Source: Gammaproteobacteria bacterium (GTDB lineage: Bacteria > Pseudomonadota > Gammaproteobacteria > Ga0077536). From it: DNA of 64,000 nucleotides. Of the stretch, positions 16,435 to 26,911 are shown in pieces. Within the stretch, counting starts at the first letter, position 1, and each line of letters opens with the position of its first letter. The notes under the pieces are model-generated. The model saw only the letters and a list, made by a program, of their open reading frames with translations, did no database searches and was not told the origin of the DNA. The stretch is taken from assembly GCA_024235015.1 (NCBI GenBank), contig JACKNG010000001.1, forward strand, positions 1 to 64,000. Direction: 5' to 3'. The position numbers were made by a program, and so were the translations under genes.

Positions 16435-17163
16435 TCAGGTGCCCGCCATGCGGGCCTTCATCTCGGCCACGGCTTGGTGCAGGCCGCAGAACACGGCGCG
16501 GCCGACGATGGCGTGGCCGATGTTGAGTTCGTGCATACCGGCGATGGCGGCGATCGCGGCCACGTTGTCGTAGTGCAGGCCGTGGCCGGCGTTGACGGTC
16601 AGGCCGAGTTCGCGGGCCTGGCGGGCGGCGGCGCCGACGAGTTCGAGTTCGTGGGCCTGCGCCGCGCCGGCGGCCAGGGCGTAGCGGCCGGTGTGGATCT
16701 CGATGGTCGGCGCGCCGGTGCGCGCGGCGGCTGCCACCTGCGCCGGCTCGGGATCGATGAACAGCGAGATCTCGATGCCGGCGGCACCGAGTGCCGTACA
16801 CAGGGCGCGCAGGCGCGCTTCGTGACCGTGCACGTCGAGCCCGCCCTCGGTGGTCAGTTCCTCGCGGCGTTCCGGGACGATGCAGCAGGCCGCCGGCCGT
16901 ACGCCGAGGGCGAACTCGCACATGGCGTCCGTGGCCGCCATCTCCAGGTTGAGCGGGACCGCCAGCGCGGCGCGCAGGTCACGGACGTCGGCATCCTGGA
17001 TGTGCCGACGATCCTCGCGCAGGTGCACGGTGATGCCGTCCGCGCCGCCGGCGATGGCGGCGCGCGCCGCGGCCACCACGTCCGGGTACACGGTGCCGCG
17101 CGCCTGGCGCAGGGTCGCCACGTGATCGATGTTCACGCCGAGTCTGCAGGTGGGATGGTTCAT
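16435..17163 (-). CDS. pdxJ: Pyridoxine 5'-phosphate synthase
   Basis: Ring closure step of vitamin B6 synthesis: joins 1-deoxyxylulose 5-phosphate and 3-amino-1-hydroxyacetone phosphate. 242 residues, TIM barrel. Conserved motifs: GVNIDHVATLRQARGT at the N-terminus, the catalytic histidine-containing DGITVHLREDRRHI, ALGVRPAACCIVPE, and VNAGHGLHYDN. It lies between recO (113-bp gap with nothing recognisable) and acpS, the usual gammaproteobacterial order. Confidence 0.96.
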   Translation of the reverse strand: MNHPTCRLGVNIDHVATLRQARGTVYPDVVAAARAAIAGGADGITVHLREDRRHIQDADVRDLRAALAVPLNLEMAATDAMCEFALGVRPAACCIVPERREELTTEGGLDVHGHEARLRALCTALGAAGIEISLFIDPEPAQVAAAARTGAPTIEIHTGRYALAAGAAQAHELELVGAAARQARELGLTVNAGHGLHYDNVAAIAAIAGMHELNIGHAIVGRAVFCGLHQAVAEMKARMAGT

Positions 17164-17276
17164 CGCATTCGATCCTGGCCGCGTCCGCGGCGAGCGCGCA
17201 TTCTAGCTCGGAATGGTCGGGCGTCCGCGCCGCACGGAGCGCTCGTTGGCCCAGGAGACCTGCCCGGGAGGCAGGA

Positions 17277-17981
17277 CTAGGCCTGGCCGGAAGCCCCGCC
17301 GAACAGTTCGCGCGAGGCCAGCGGGCGGCCGTCGAGATGATGGTTGAGCACGTAACGCATGAGGGTCTTCGCCTCGCGCGCGGCGACCGGGTCGAACGGG
17401 CCACCGGTGGCCAGGGCCAGCAGGGTGGCGCCGGCCACGCGACAGCCATGGCGACCGGGGCTGTAGGGCTCGGGCCCATTGTCGACGACGTAGACGTAGT
17501 CGCCGCTCGCCGCCAGCGGCCGTGCGCCGCCGGCCTCGCTGTCGAGATGCAGGCCCAGCCCGATGACGTCCAGCAGCACGGTCTCGAAGCGGCGTAACGG
17601 CGCTTCCAGGGCGCCGTCGCCGAGTTCGCTCAAGGCACGTTCGTAGGCATGGAAGAGTTCGGGCAGGGGGTCGCCGGCCACGGTCAGGTGCATGACGAGC
17701 TCGTTGAGATAGAACACCGCGTACAGCGCGCGACCGCTGAGCGGGCGCGCCGGCGCGCTGCTCTCCGCTCGCACCAGGGTCTGCAGCTCGCCGCGACCAC
17801 GGGTCTCGATGACCAGGGGTACCAGCGGCTGGAGCACGGCGGCGAGATCGGATTTGCGGCGCATGGCGCCGCGCGCGACGGCGGCGAGACGCCCGTGGGC
17901 CGGGGTCAGGAATTCGACGATGAGGCTGCTCTCACGGTAGCGCCGCCGGTGCAGCACGTAGGCGTTGTCCATGACCTGCAT
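17277..17981 (-). CDS. recO: DNA repair protein RecO
   Basis: Mediator of RecF-pathway recombination; helps RecA load on SSB-coated DNA. 234 residues: an N-terminal OB fold (YVLHRRRYRESSLIVEFLTPAHGRLAAVARGA) followed by the helical domain with AVFYLNELVMHL and RFETVLLDVIGLGL. The length is normal for the family. It is in the rnc-era-recO-pdxJ-acpS block, but a 151-bp repeat separates it from era. Divergent primary sequence is usual for RecO; order supports the call. Confidence 0.93.
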   Translation of the reverse strand: MQVMDNAYVLHRRRYRESSLIVEFLTPAHGRLAAVARGAMRRKSDLAAVLQPLVPLVIETRGRGELQTLVRAESSAPARPLSGRALYAVFYLNELVMHLTVAGDPLPELFHAYERALSELGDGALEAPLRRFETVLLDVIGLGLHLDSEAGGARPLAASGDYVYVVDNGPEPYSPGRHGCRVAGATLLALATGGPFDPVAAREAKTLMRYVLNHHLDGRPLASRELFGGASGQA

Positions 17982-18005
17982 GCGGCGCCGCGTCCGCGCG
18001 CCGGC

Positions 18006-18156
18006 CTAGGGAAGCTCCACAAAGGTGACTGCGTTGCGCGTATGCGGCATTGCGCGTCGTTCTGCGCCGCTCATTCGTCTCGCACGAACTGCGTTTCTCG
18101 CACGACTTGCACCTTGCCTCCGGGCATGCTCGCTCACTCTTGCCGCGCTTCCCTAG
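18006..18156 (-). repeat. 151-bp MITE-like repeat with perfect terminal inverted repeats
   Basis: The element is bounded by a perfect 10-bp inverted repeat, CTAGGGAAGC at 18006-18015 and GCTTCCCTAG at 18147-18156. The outer CTAG on each side could be a 4-bp target duplication (YTAR, as used by IS5-type elements), leaving a 143-bp core with GGAAGC ends. It fills the gap between era and recO, and the TAG stop of era (18155-18153) is inside the terminal CTAG. Its reverse complement aligns with 15893-16042. No transposase gene is in the window. Confidence 0.75.
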
Positions 18157-19043
18157 TCGCCGAGACCGATGGCCTGCAGCGCCTCGGTGCTGTCGGTCCA
18201 GCCACGCTTGGTCTTCACCCACACGGTGAGAAAGACCTTGCGCCCGAGCAGCTGCTCCAGGTCGCGGCGCGCATCGCTCGCGATCTTCTTCATCAGCTCG
18301 CCTGACTTGCCGATGACGATCGGCTTCTGGCTGTCGCGTTCGACCCACACCGTGGCGATGATGCGGGTGAGTCGTTCCTCGTCGGTGAAGTCGTCGATGA
18401 CCACACTCGTCCGGTAGGGCAACTCGTCGCCGAGGTAGCGCATGGTCTTCTCGCGCACGATCTCGCCCGCCAGGAAGCGTTCGCTGCGGTCGGTGATCTG
18501 GTCGGACGGAAACATGTGCGGCCGCTCGGGCATGCGCGCGCCGAGGGCTTCGAGCAGGCGTTCGACGCCGTTGCCGGTGCGCGCGCACAGAGGCAGGAAC
18601 TCGGCGAAGTGGGTTTCGCTCGCTGCCAGGCGTTCGATTTCCGGCAGCAGTTGCGCCTTGCGCTTGAGCATGTCGTGCTTGTTGAGCACCAGCAGGGCCG
18701 GCAGCCCGGTCTGGGCGACCATGCGGCTGACGAGCTCGTCGTCGGCGGTCCAGCCGCGCGCGTCGCACAGCATGACGATGCAATCGACGTCGCGCAGGGC
18801 CTGGTTGACCTGGCGGTTCATGAGGCGGTTGAGCTGGTTGCGCGGGCTGCGCTGCCAGCCCGGGGTGTCGACGAACACGAACTGGGTGTCGGCGGCAGTA
18901 TGCACGCCGAGGATCTGGTAGCGCGTGGTCTGTGGCTTGCGCGAGGTGATGCTGAGCTTCTGGCCGAGGATGGCATTCAGCAGCGTCGACTTGCCGACGT
19001 TGGCACGTCCGACGATGGCGACCAGGCCGCAACGTTCACTCAT
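18153..19043 (-). CDS. era: GTPase Era
   Basis: GTP-binding protein that binds 16S rRNA near its 3' end during 30S assembly. 296 residues: G1 GRANVGKST, G3 DTPGW, G4 NKHD, then a C-terminal KH RNA-binding domain with IGKSGELMKKI. A normal length. It lies 2 bp after rnc. The TAG stop is the edge of a repeat element, suggesting insertion at the stop without loss of function. Confidence 0.96.
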   Translation of the reverse strand: MSERCGLVAIVGRANVGKSTLLNAILGQKLSITSRKPQTTRYQILGVHTAADTQFVFVDTPGWQRSPRNQLNRLMNRQVNQALRDVDCIVMLCDARGWTADDELVSRMVAQTGLPALLVLNKHDMLKRKAQLLPEIERLAASETHFAEFLPLCARTGNGVERLLEALGARMPERPHMFPSDQITDRSERFLAGEIVREKTMRYLGDELPYRTSVVIDDFTDEERLTRIIATVWVERDSQKPIVIGKSGELMKKIASDARRDLEQLLGRKVFLTVWVKTKRGWTDSTEALQAIGLGD

Positions 19044-19045
19044 GT

Positions 19046-19708
19046 TCAGCTCCGCAGTTGCCGCAACGCGGCACGCGCGGCCGCCTGTTCCGCCTTGCGC
19101 CGGCTGTTGCCGTCGGCGGTGACCGGTGCAGGCAGGCTGTCGACGTGGCAGGTCACGGTGAAGACCTGCTCGTGCGGCGGCCCGCTGACGCGGGTGGTTT
19201 CGTAGCGCGGCAGCTCGCGCTGCCGTGCCTGCAGGTATTCCTGCAGCGCGGTCTTGGGATCCTTGGCCGCCGCACTGGGGTCGAGCTTGTCCAGGCGCTC
19301 GGTGTAGATCCCGCGCACCACCCGCCGGCAGGCCTCGAGGCCGCCGTCGAGGTAGATCGCGCCGATCAGGGCTTCGAGGGTGTTGGCGAGTATCGAGTCG
19401 CGGCGCCAGCCACCGCTCTTCTGTTCACCCTCCCCCAGGATCAGGACGTCACCGAGGGCGAGGCCGCGGGCCAGTTCGGCCAGACTCTCGCGGTTGACCA
19501 GCGCCGCGCGGGTGCGGGTGAGCTGGCCCTCGTCGGCGTCGGGGAAAGTCTCGAACAGGTACTCGGCCACGATCATGCCGAGCAGCGCGTCGCCGAGGAA
19601 TTCCAGGCGCTCGTTGTGCCGCGCCCCGGCACTGCGGTGCGTGAGTGCGCGTCGGCACAGCTCGCCGTCGTCGAAGTTGTAGTCGAGGCTACGCTGCAGC
19701 GCCTGCAC
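19046..19708 (-). CDS. rnc: Ribonuclease III
   Basis: Double-strand-specific endonuclease for rRNA processing and sRNA/mRNA decay. 220 residues: the catalytic domain with NERLEFLGDALLG (E36, D40), SILANTLEALIGAIYLDGG (E112), then a dsRNA-binding domain whose PKTALQEYLQ and SRRKAEQAAA ends are typical. The position of E. coli Asp114 appears to be Asn109 here; the other three acidic residues are kept. Downstream era follows at 2 bp; upstream is DUF4845 and lepB, the standard lep operon. Confidence 0.95.
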   Translation of the reverse strand: MQALQRSLDYNFDDGELCRRALTHRSAGARHNERLEFLGDALLGMIVAEYLFETFPDADEGQLTRTRAALVNRESLAELARGLALGDVLILGEGEQKSGGWRRDSILANTLEALIGAIYLDGGLEACRRVVRGIYTERLDKLDPSAAAKDPKTALQEYLQARQRELPRYETTRVSGPPHEQVFTVTCHVDSLPAPVTADGNSRRKAEQAAARAALRQLRS

Positions 19709-19727
19709 CGGGGTGTCGCGCGCCGCG

Positions 19728-20126
19728 TCAGTCGGTCTTGCCGCCGGCCAGCTGGACCGTCTTGTCGTAGTTCATCACGATGTCGAGATGGCCGAAGAAC
19801 GGCCGGCGAATCTCGTAGCTGAACGTGGCGTACTTGCCCGGCTGGCCCTTGATCGTCCCGACCTGCAGGATCTTGCGGACCTGCGCCTCGGTCAGGGAAT
19901 CGACGTCCTGGACGTCGAACTGCTTCTGCAGTTCCTTGGCCAGGGCCAGCTTGTTCATGCGGCTGCCCTCGGGAATCGCGGCGAGCTTGTCCATGCCCAC
20001 GTCGACCTTGAACTTCTCGTTGTAGATTGGCCACAGCTTCATGCCGGTGAGCGCGCCGCCCCCGATCACGATGCAGGACATGATCAAGCCCGTGAGCGTG
20101 AGTCCGCTTTGCCGTTTACGGTTCAT
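19728..20126 (-). CDS. DUF4845 small membrane protein
   Basis: Function unknown. 132 residues with a basic N-terminus and one transmembrane segment (about residues 8-28), then a soluble domain probably in the periplasm. The N-terminal RQSGLTLTGLIM looks a little like a type IV pilin start but lacks the G-F/E processing site, and the family is not a pilin. It is found between lepB and rnc in many Gammaproteobacteria, suggesting a role connected with secretion or the envelope. Confidence 0.8.
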   Translation of the reverse strand: MNRKRQSGLTLTGLIMSCIVIGGGALTGMKLWPIYNEKFKVDVGMDKLAAIPEGSRMNKLALAKELQKQFDVQDVDSLTEAQVRKILQVGTIKGQPGKYATFSYEIRRPFFGHLDIVMNYDKTVQLAGGKTD

Positions 20127-20141
20127 CGCTGCCCCCTCCCG

Positions 20142-20920
20142 CTATTCAATCGTATTGCCGACGCGACCGAAATCAGGCCCGCCGTCCCAGTGAAACCAGA
20201 TGAAGAAGGCCCGACCGACCAGGTTTTCATCCGGTACGTAACCCCAGTAGCGCGAATCGCGGCTGTTGTCGCGATTGTCTCCGAGCACGAAGTAATGCCC
20301 CGGCGGGACGTCGAACTCGCCGTCGAGCGTGCGCACCCCCGGCGTGATGAGAATCTCGTGTTGCACGTCACCGAGCTGCTCGCGGTAGACCTGCGCCCCC
20401 GTGTGCTGGATGGAAGATCGTACACCAACGTAGGTCCGCTCCGGTACTCGCTCGACCTCCTCGCCGTTGATGTAGAGGTGCTTGTCACGGTAGACGACGT
20501 GGTCGCCGGGCAGTCCCACGATGCGCTTGATGAACGGCGTCGAGGGGTCGAGCGGGTAACGGAATACGACCACGTCGCCGCGCTCGGGCGCGCCGAGTTC
20601 GACGATCTTGCGGTTGAGGACCGGCAGGCGAATGCCGTAGGTGTACTTGTTGACGAGGATGAAGTCGCCGACGACCAGGGTCGGGATCATCGAACCCGAG
20701 GGAATGCGGAACGGCTCGACCAGGAACGAGCGCAGCAGCAGGACGACGAGGAAGATGGGGAAAAACGACTTCGCGTAATCGACCAGCAGCGGCAGCGTCG
20801 GCTCGCTTCCCGCTGCCGCGGCCGCGGCGCGCCGCCGTGGCGCCAGCAGCAGGGCGTCACCGGCCCAGATCAGGCCGCTGACCAGGACCAGCAGGGTGAG
20901 GACCGCGGCGAAATCCCAGA

Positions 20921-20924
<4 letters not shown>
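20142..20924 (-). CDS. lepB: Signal peptidase I
   Basis: Removes Sec and Tat signal peptides at the outer face of the inner membrane. 260 residues: two N-terminal membrane segments (about 3-23 and 52-68), then the protease domain with serine S78 (PSGSMIPTL) and lysine K133 (FIKRIVGLPGD), the catalytic dyad. GDNRDNSRDSRYWG is box E. The ATG overlaps the lepA stop by 4 bp. Substrates in this window include MucD, RseB and the PEP-CTERM protein. Confidence 0.97.
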
Positions 20925-22729
<1,805 letters not shown>

Positions 22730-22821
22730 GAATGGCGGGAATCAGTCCCGGGGGTGGCGACGAAAGGAGCGCGATTCTAGCGCACCGGCGCGCGGGCGCG
22801 CATCAACGGGGACAACGCGAC

Positions 22822-23091
22822 TCAGGGGTTGCCGGCGGGCATGCGCGCGGGGTCGAAGTGCCCGGCGCAGAGTTCCCGGCCGGCGGCTACGAGCACCGGG
22901 ATGCGCCACTGGTAGCGTTCGACCAGAGCGGCATCGCCGTCGATGTCGACGACCTCCAGTTGCACCGGACGGTGAGCCGCGCTCCAGGCTGCCAACGCGG
23001 CCTTGAATTCGTCGCACAAGGGGCACTCGAGCCGCCCGTAGAGGGTCAACTCGAGCACGCCATCGGCGCCGTCGGCGCGCTCAACCGTCAT
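22822..23091 (-). CDS. Glutaredoxin-like (DUF836) protein
   Basis: Small thioredoxin-fold protein of 89 residues. CPLC (in LTLYGRLECPLCDEF) gives the redox pair, and the cis-proline region is YQWRIPVLV. Members are found with mucD and lepA in many Gammaproteobacteria, but the substrate is not known. Its first 11 bases overlap the end of mucD, so both are probably translated together. A thiol-disulfide role is inferred from the fold. Confidence 0.82.
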   Translation of the reverse strand: MTVERADGADGVLELTLYGRLECPLCDEFKAALAAWSAAHRPVQLEVVDIDGDAALVERYQWRIPVLVAAGRELCAGHFDPARMPAGNP

Positions 23092-24535
23092 CGCGCGGCG
23101 TGATCTTCATGGCCAGGAACAGCGGGTTGCCCTGGCGCTGGACCAGCACCGGGACGGTCTTGCCCTGGGGCAGCTTGGCGACGACGTCGAGGAACTGCTT
23201 GGCGTCGGTGATCTTCTGGTTGTTCAGTTGCAGGACGACGTCCCCGGCGCGCAGCCCGGCGTCGTAGGCCGGACCGTTTTCGATGTCCTCGATGAGCACG
23301 CCGCCGGCGTCGACCTGGAGTGCTTCACGCTGCTCGGCATCGAGGTTGCGCACGGCCACGCCGAGCCGCTCGTCGACGTTCGATTTCGACTCCGGTGCCT
23401 CGCCGAGCGCGATTTCGTCGTCGTCGTCGGGCAGCGCCCCGATCTCGATGGTCACGGTCTGGCGCTTGCCGCCACGGATGACCTCGACCGGGATCTTGTC
23501 GCCGACCTGGGTCGCGCCGACGATCGGCGGCAGGTCCGAGGACTGCTCGACGGCACGCCCGTTGAAGGTGACGATGACATCGCCGGTCTCGAGGCCACCC
23601 TGCTTGGCCGGGCTGTCGGCGAGCACCTTGGAGACCAGCGCGCCGCGCGGCTTGTCCATGTTGAACGACTCCGCCAGTTCCGCGGTGACGTCCTGGATCA
23701 GCACGCCGAGCCAGCCGCGCGTCACGCTGCCCTTGTCGCGCAGTTGCTCGTAGACGTTCATGACGACGTGGATGGGAATGGCGAAGGACACGCCCATGAA
23801 ACCGCCGGTGCGGCTGTAGATCTGCGAATTGACCCCGACCACTTCGCCATCGAGGTTGAACAGCGGCCCGCCCGAGTTGCCGGGATTGATGGCGACGTCG
23901 GTCTGGATGAAGGGCACGTAGTTCTCGTTCGGCAGGCTGCGGCCCTTGGCGCTGACGATGCCGGCGGTGACCGAGTAATCGAAACCGAACGGCGAACCGA
24001 TGGCCAGCACCCATTCGCCGACCTCGAGCGCCTCGGAGCTGCCGAGCTTGACCGTGGGCAACCTGGCGTCGGTCGTGATCTTGAGCACGGCGATGTCGCT
24101 GCGCGGGTCGGAGCCGATGACCTCGGCCTTGTACTCGCTGCGGTCGGACATGCGCACCACGACCTCGTCGGCTTCGCGCACGACGTGGAAGTTGGTGATG
24201 ACGTAACCGTCGGCGGAAATGATGAAGCCCGAGCCCAGCGAGGTGCGCGGGTCGATGCCGCCGGGTGGCATGCCCGGTCCCTCCTCGCCGAAGAAGCGCC
24301 GGAAGAACTCCGACAGTGGCCCGTCGTCGGGCATGTCGGGCAGCGAGAAGCCGTGTGGCAGCTTGTCCTCGCTCTTGGCCGGCTTGATCGTCGAGCTGAT
24401 GTTGACCACCGCCGGGCTGTTGTCGCGCGCGAGCTGGGTGAAGTCCGGCAGGCCGGTGATGGCAGCGGGTGCCGGCAGGGCGCAGGTCAGGGCGGCGGCG
24501 AAGACCGCGCAGAGGGCTAGCAGTTTGTGCTTCAT
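23081..24535 (-). CDS. mucD: Periplasmic Do-type serine protease MucD/DegP
   Basis: Quality-control protease and chaperone of the periplasm. 484 residues: signal peptide (1-25, cleavage after PAPAA), trypsin-like domain with H117, D147 and S221 (NPGNSGGPLF), and two PDZ domains (about 270-360 and 395-475). The ATG at 24535 was chosen over TTG at 24544 since it begins the signal peptide. In Pseudomonas mucD ends the algU-mucA-mucB-mucC operon and limits envelope stress signalling; the same location here (without mucC) suggests a similar role. Confidence 0.93.
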   Translation of the reverse strand: MKHKLLALCAVFAAALTCALPAPAAITGLPDFTQLARDNSPAVVNISSTIKPAKSEDKLPHGFSLPDMPDDGPLSEFFRRFFGEEGPGMPPGGIDPRTSLGSGFIISADGYVITNFHVVREADEVVVRMSDRSEYKAEVIGSDPRSDIAVLKITTDARLPTVKLGSSEALEVGEWVLAIGSPFGFDYSVTAGIVSAKGRSLPNENYVPFIQTDVAINPGNSGGPLFNLDGEVVGVNSQIYSRTGGFMGVSFAIPIHVVMNVYEQLRDKGSVTRGWLGVLIQDVTAELAESFNMDKPRGALVSKVLADSPAKQGGLETGDVIVTFNGRAVEQSSDLPPIVGATQVGDKIPVEVIRGGKRQTVTIEIGALPDDDDEIALGEAPESKSNVDERLGVAVRNLDAEQREALQVDAGGVLIEDIENGPAYDAGLRAGDVVLQLNNQKITDAKQFLDVVAKLPQGKTVPVLVQRQGNPLFLAMKITPRDDG

Positions 24536-24565
24536 GTCGTCCAAAAAATTATTGGGGTCAGGGGC

Positions 24566-25561
24566 TTACGGCACTCGCCCGACCGACGCCGCGATTTGTC
24601 GCACGGTCGGTAACGGAACCTCCCCCACCACCGTGATCTGGTGGCCATCGGCAATGCGGCTGAACGCGTTGACGGCTCCGCGCGCCGAGTAGCCCTGCAG
24701 CGGCGGTTCGCCCTCCATCAGGGCTTCGATGAAGACCGAAACCATCGCCAAGCCGTCAGAATACACGAGATGGTCGACCGGCATCTTGCTGGTGGCCATG
24801 TTCTGGACGTCGTTTTCCTTCATTTCGAAGCCGTCCGGCACCCATGCGACCCGCCAGTGGAGGGCCTCGTCCGAACCGCTGCCGAGGTTGCCGTCGTCGG
24901 CGTCGAGTTGCCAGGTGAAGCCGCTGCCGGCAATCTCGGGGCGCAGGCGCTCGGGATCGGGGGCGTCGATGACGTCGATGTGGGTGAACTGGACCTGCTC
25001 CAGCGCGCGCCCACCGCGGCCGAGGATGACCGACTTGAGCAGCAGCTTGGACGCCGCGTCGATCCACAGCTGGTAGCCGTAGCGATCGTCGCGCAGCGGC
25101 GTGACCCCCACGATCACGGCGTCGCGGGCGGCGATACGTTCGCGACCGTCGAGGCTGAAATGGTAATTGTCGACGAGGGCGTCGACCGGTGCCGAGAAGC
25201 CGATGCCGATGATGTCGCGCGGCGGCGCGCGTTCGACCATCGCGGCATGGTCGTCGGCGAACAGGCAGGTTACGCGGGTGCCGTCGCGGATGACCTCCCG
25301 CGCCGGCCCCGACAGCGATATCAGGCGCTCGCGTTCGACATCGCCGTCGACCATGTGGACCAGGCGCATGGTGTCGAGCTGGGCCCCGCGCTGGTAGACG
25401 AAAATGCCATCGTAGTTGAGGTGGCGGGTGGCGTCGTGCATTTCGCGCAACAGGTTCTGCGCCTGGTCGTCGGCCGCGTTGACCCCGGCGGCGGCGAGCA
25501 GCAGCAGGCCAGCGCCGACGCGGCGCAGGCCCTGCACGGACGTCGACCCGCGCCCGTTCAA
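24566..25561 (-). CDS. rseB: Periplasmic sigma-E regulator RseB/MucB
   Basis: Binds the periplasmic part of RseA, shields it from DegS, and senses mislocalised lipoproteins or LPS. 331 residues: signal peptide (about 1-29), then the large LolA-like lipid-binding domain (LNYDGIFVYQRG) and the small C-terminal domain (EGEPPLQGYSARGAVNAFS). The ATG overlaps the rseA stop by 4 bp. Supported by its position between rseA and mucD. Confidence 0.93.
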   Translation of the reverse strand: MNGRGSTSVQGLRRVGAGLLLLAAAGVNAADDQAQNLLREMHDATRHLNYDGIFVYQRGAQLDTMRLVHMVDGDVERERLISLSGPAREVIRDGTRVTCLFADDHAAMVERAPPRDIIGIGFSAPVDALVDNYHFSLDGRERIAARDAVIVGVTPLRDDRYGYQLWIDAASKLLLKSVILGRGGRALEQVQFTHIDVIDAPDPERLRPEIAGSGFTWQLDADDGNLGSGSDEALHWRVAWVPDGFEMKENDVQNMATSKMPVDHLVYSDGLAMVSVFIEALMEGEPPLQGYSARGAVNAFSRIADGHQITVVGEVPLPTVRQIAASVGRVP

Positions 25562-26091
25562 CGCTGCTCGAAGCCGACGATACGCACGTAGGGATGAACC
25601 CCGGGCATGCCCAGGCGCGCGCGCTGCTCGTTGAAATTGACCAGGTAACCGTTCATGCGCTGGTCGTAGGCGCCAGCCGGCACGAGCCCGCTGGCCTCGT
25701 CACCGACGATAGAATCGACGGCCGGCGCTGCCGCCGGCACGCTCGGCGCTACCGCGCCGCTCTGCGCCACCTCGAGTGCCGGCGTGACAGTCGGCTCACC
25801 GCGGTTGCCGGCGACCAGTACCACGCTCAGTGCGGCCACCGAGGCCGCGATGGCGAGCCCGGCCAGGGGCGCGCGCAGGCGGTCGCGCGCCGGCAACGGC
25901 ACGACGTCCGCGCGCGGCGTCGCGGCGGCACGGCCGGGCGCCTGGTCACTGCGCAGCACCTCGCCGATGAGGTGGTAGCGGGCCCAGGTGCGGCGGGCAG
26001 GATCCGCGCTGCCGATGTGATCGATCAGCGCGCCGAGGCGGGCCGCCTCGATTTCGTCGTCGGCCAGGGCCGAGATGTCTTCATCGTTCAT
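25558..26091 (-). CDS. rseA: Anti-sigma-E factor RseA/MucA
   Basis: Single-pass inner-membrane protein that holds RpoE until it is cleaved by DegS and RseP. 177 residues: N-terminal sigma-binding domain beginning MNDEDISALADDEIE, with the WARYHLIGEVLRSD motif (about 35-50), a transmembrane helix at about 90-110, and a periplasmic tail for RseB. The ATG at 26091 is preferred to GTG at 26106 because GGAAG is spaced correctly before it. It lies 19 bp after rpoE. Confidence 0.92.
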   Translation of the reverse strand: MNDEDISALADDEIEAARLGALIDHIGSADPARRTWARYHLIGEVLRSDQAPGRAAATPRADVVPLPARDRLRAPLAGLAIAASVAALSVVLVAGNRGEPTVTPALEVAQSGAVAPSVPAAAPAVDSIVGDEASGLVPAGAYDQRMNGYLVNFNEQRARLGMPGVHPYVRIVGFEQR

Positions 26092-26110
26092 GCGGGCGTC
26101 TTCCACTAGG

Positions 26111-26689
26111 TCAGTTTTCCAACAGGGGCTTGAGGCGGGTGTCGATGGCCTCGCGCGCCCGGAATATGCGCGAGCGGACCGTGCCGATGGGACAGTCCAT
26201 CACGGTGGCGATCTCCTCGTAACTCAAACCGTCGACCTCGCGCAACATGATCGCCTCGCGCAGGTCGTCGGGCAGCTTGCGCATGGCGTCGAGGATGGTC
26301 TCGCGTATCTCCTCGGTCAGCAGCAGGTGCTCCGGGGTGTCGAGCGATTTCTGCAGGCCCTCGAGATCGAGCGGCTCGCCGTCGTCGTTCTCGAGGTCGA
26401 CTTCGGTCGGTCGTCGCGACAGGGCAACCAAGTAATTCTTGGCCGTATTGATCGCGATACGGTAAATCCAGGTGTAGAACGCGCTGTCGCCACGGAAGTT
26501 CGGCAGGGCCCGGTAGGCCTTGAGGAACGTCTCCTGGGTGACATCGAGCGCATCGGACGGCTCGCGGACATAGCGCGACACCAGCTTCACGATGCGATGC
26601 TGATACTTGAGGACCAGCAGGTCGAAGGCGTTCTTGTCACCTTGCTGAACACGGGTCACCAGCTCGTTGTCGGTAATGCTGTCGCCCAC
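26111..26689 (-). CDS. rpoE: RNA polymerase sigma-E factor (RpoE/AlgU)
   Basis: Extracytoplasmic-function sigma factor for envelope stress. 192 residues, closely like E. coli RpoE and Pseudomonas AlgU: region 2 with DALDVTQETFLKAYRALPNFRGDSAFYTW, region 4 with LREVDGLSYEEIATVMDCPIGTVRSRIFRARE. It heads rpoE-rseA-rseB-mucD and is divergent from nadB, as in E. coli. A sigma-E-like promoter lies 53-79 bp upstream of the ATG, suggesting the usual positive autoregulation. Confidence 0.98.
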   Translation of the reverse strand: MGDSITDNELVTRVQQGDKNAFDLLVLKYQHRIVKLVSRYVREPSDALDVTQETFLKAYRALPNFRGDSAFYTWIYRIAINTAKNYLVALSRRPTEVDLENDDGEPLDLEGLQKSLDTPEHLLLTEEIRETILDAMRKLPDDLREAIMLREVDGLSYEEIATVMDCPIGTVRSRIFRAREAIDTRLKPLLEN

Positions 26690-26741
26690 TCAGGCTCTAT
26701 CCTTGTATCATGACCGCGAGGCCGCGGCGGGCGGTGAAGTG

Positions 26742-26768
26742 GTAGACCATCGGGCGCGTGGATAGTTC
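26742..26768 (-). promoter_or_regulatory. Sigma-E-like promoter before rpoE
   Basis: On the minus strand GAACTA (26768-26763) is followed after 16 bases by TCTAC (26746-26742). The established sigma-E pattern is GAACTT, a 16-17 base spacer and TCTGA, so each box has one or two mismatches and the spacing is right. The site is in the 222-bp rpoE/nadB gap, which contains no gene. A possible sigma-70 -10 (TATACT) for rpoE lies further upstream near 26800. Confidence 0.6.
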
Positions 26769-26911
26769 GAGGGGGCGTCGGGCGTGGATCAGCGTGCGGA
26801 GTATAACCGCAGTTGGCCCGGATGCCCGCCCCGTGCGGCCGACCGGCGCCCTCCCGGCCAACCCGACCGCCGCAATTCCCGGCGCCGGCCGGCGCGACTC
26901 GGAAGCCATCC

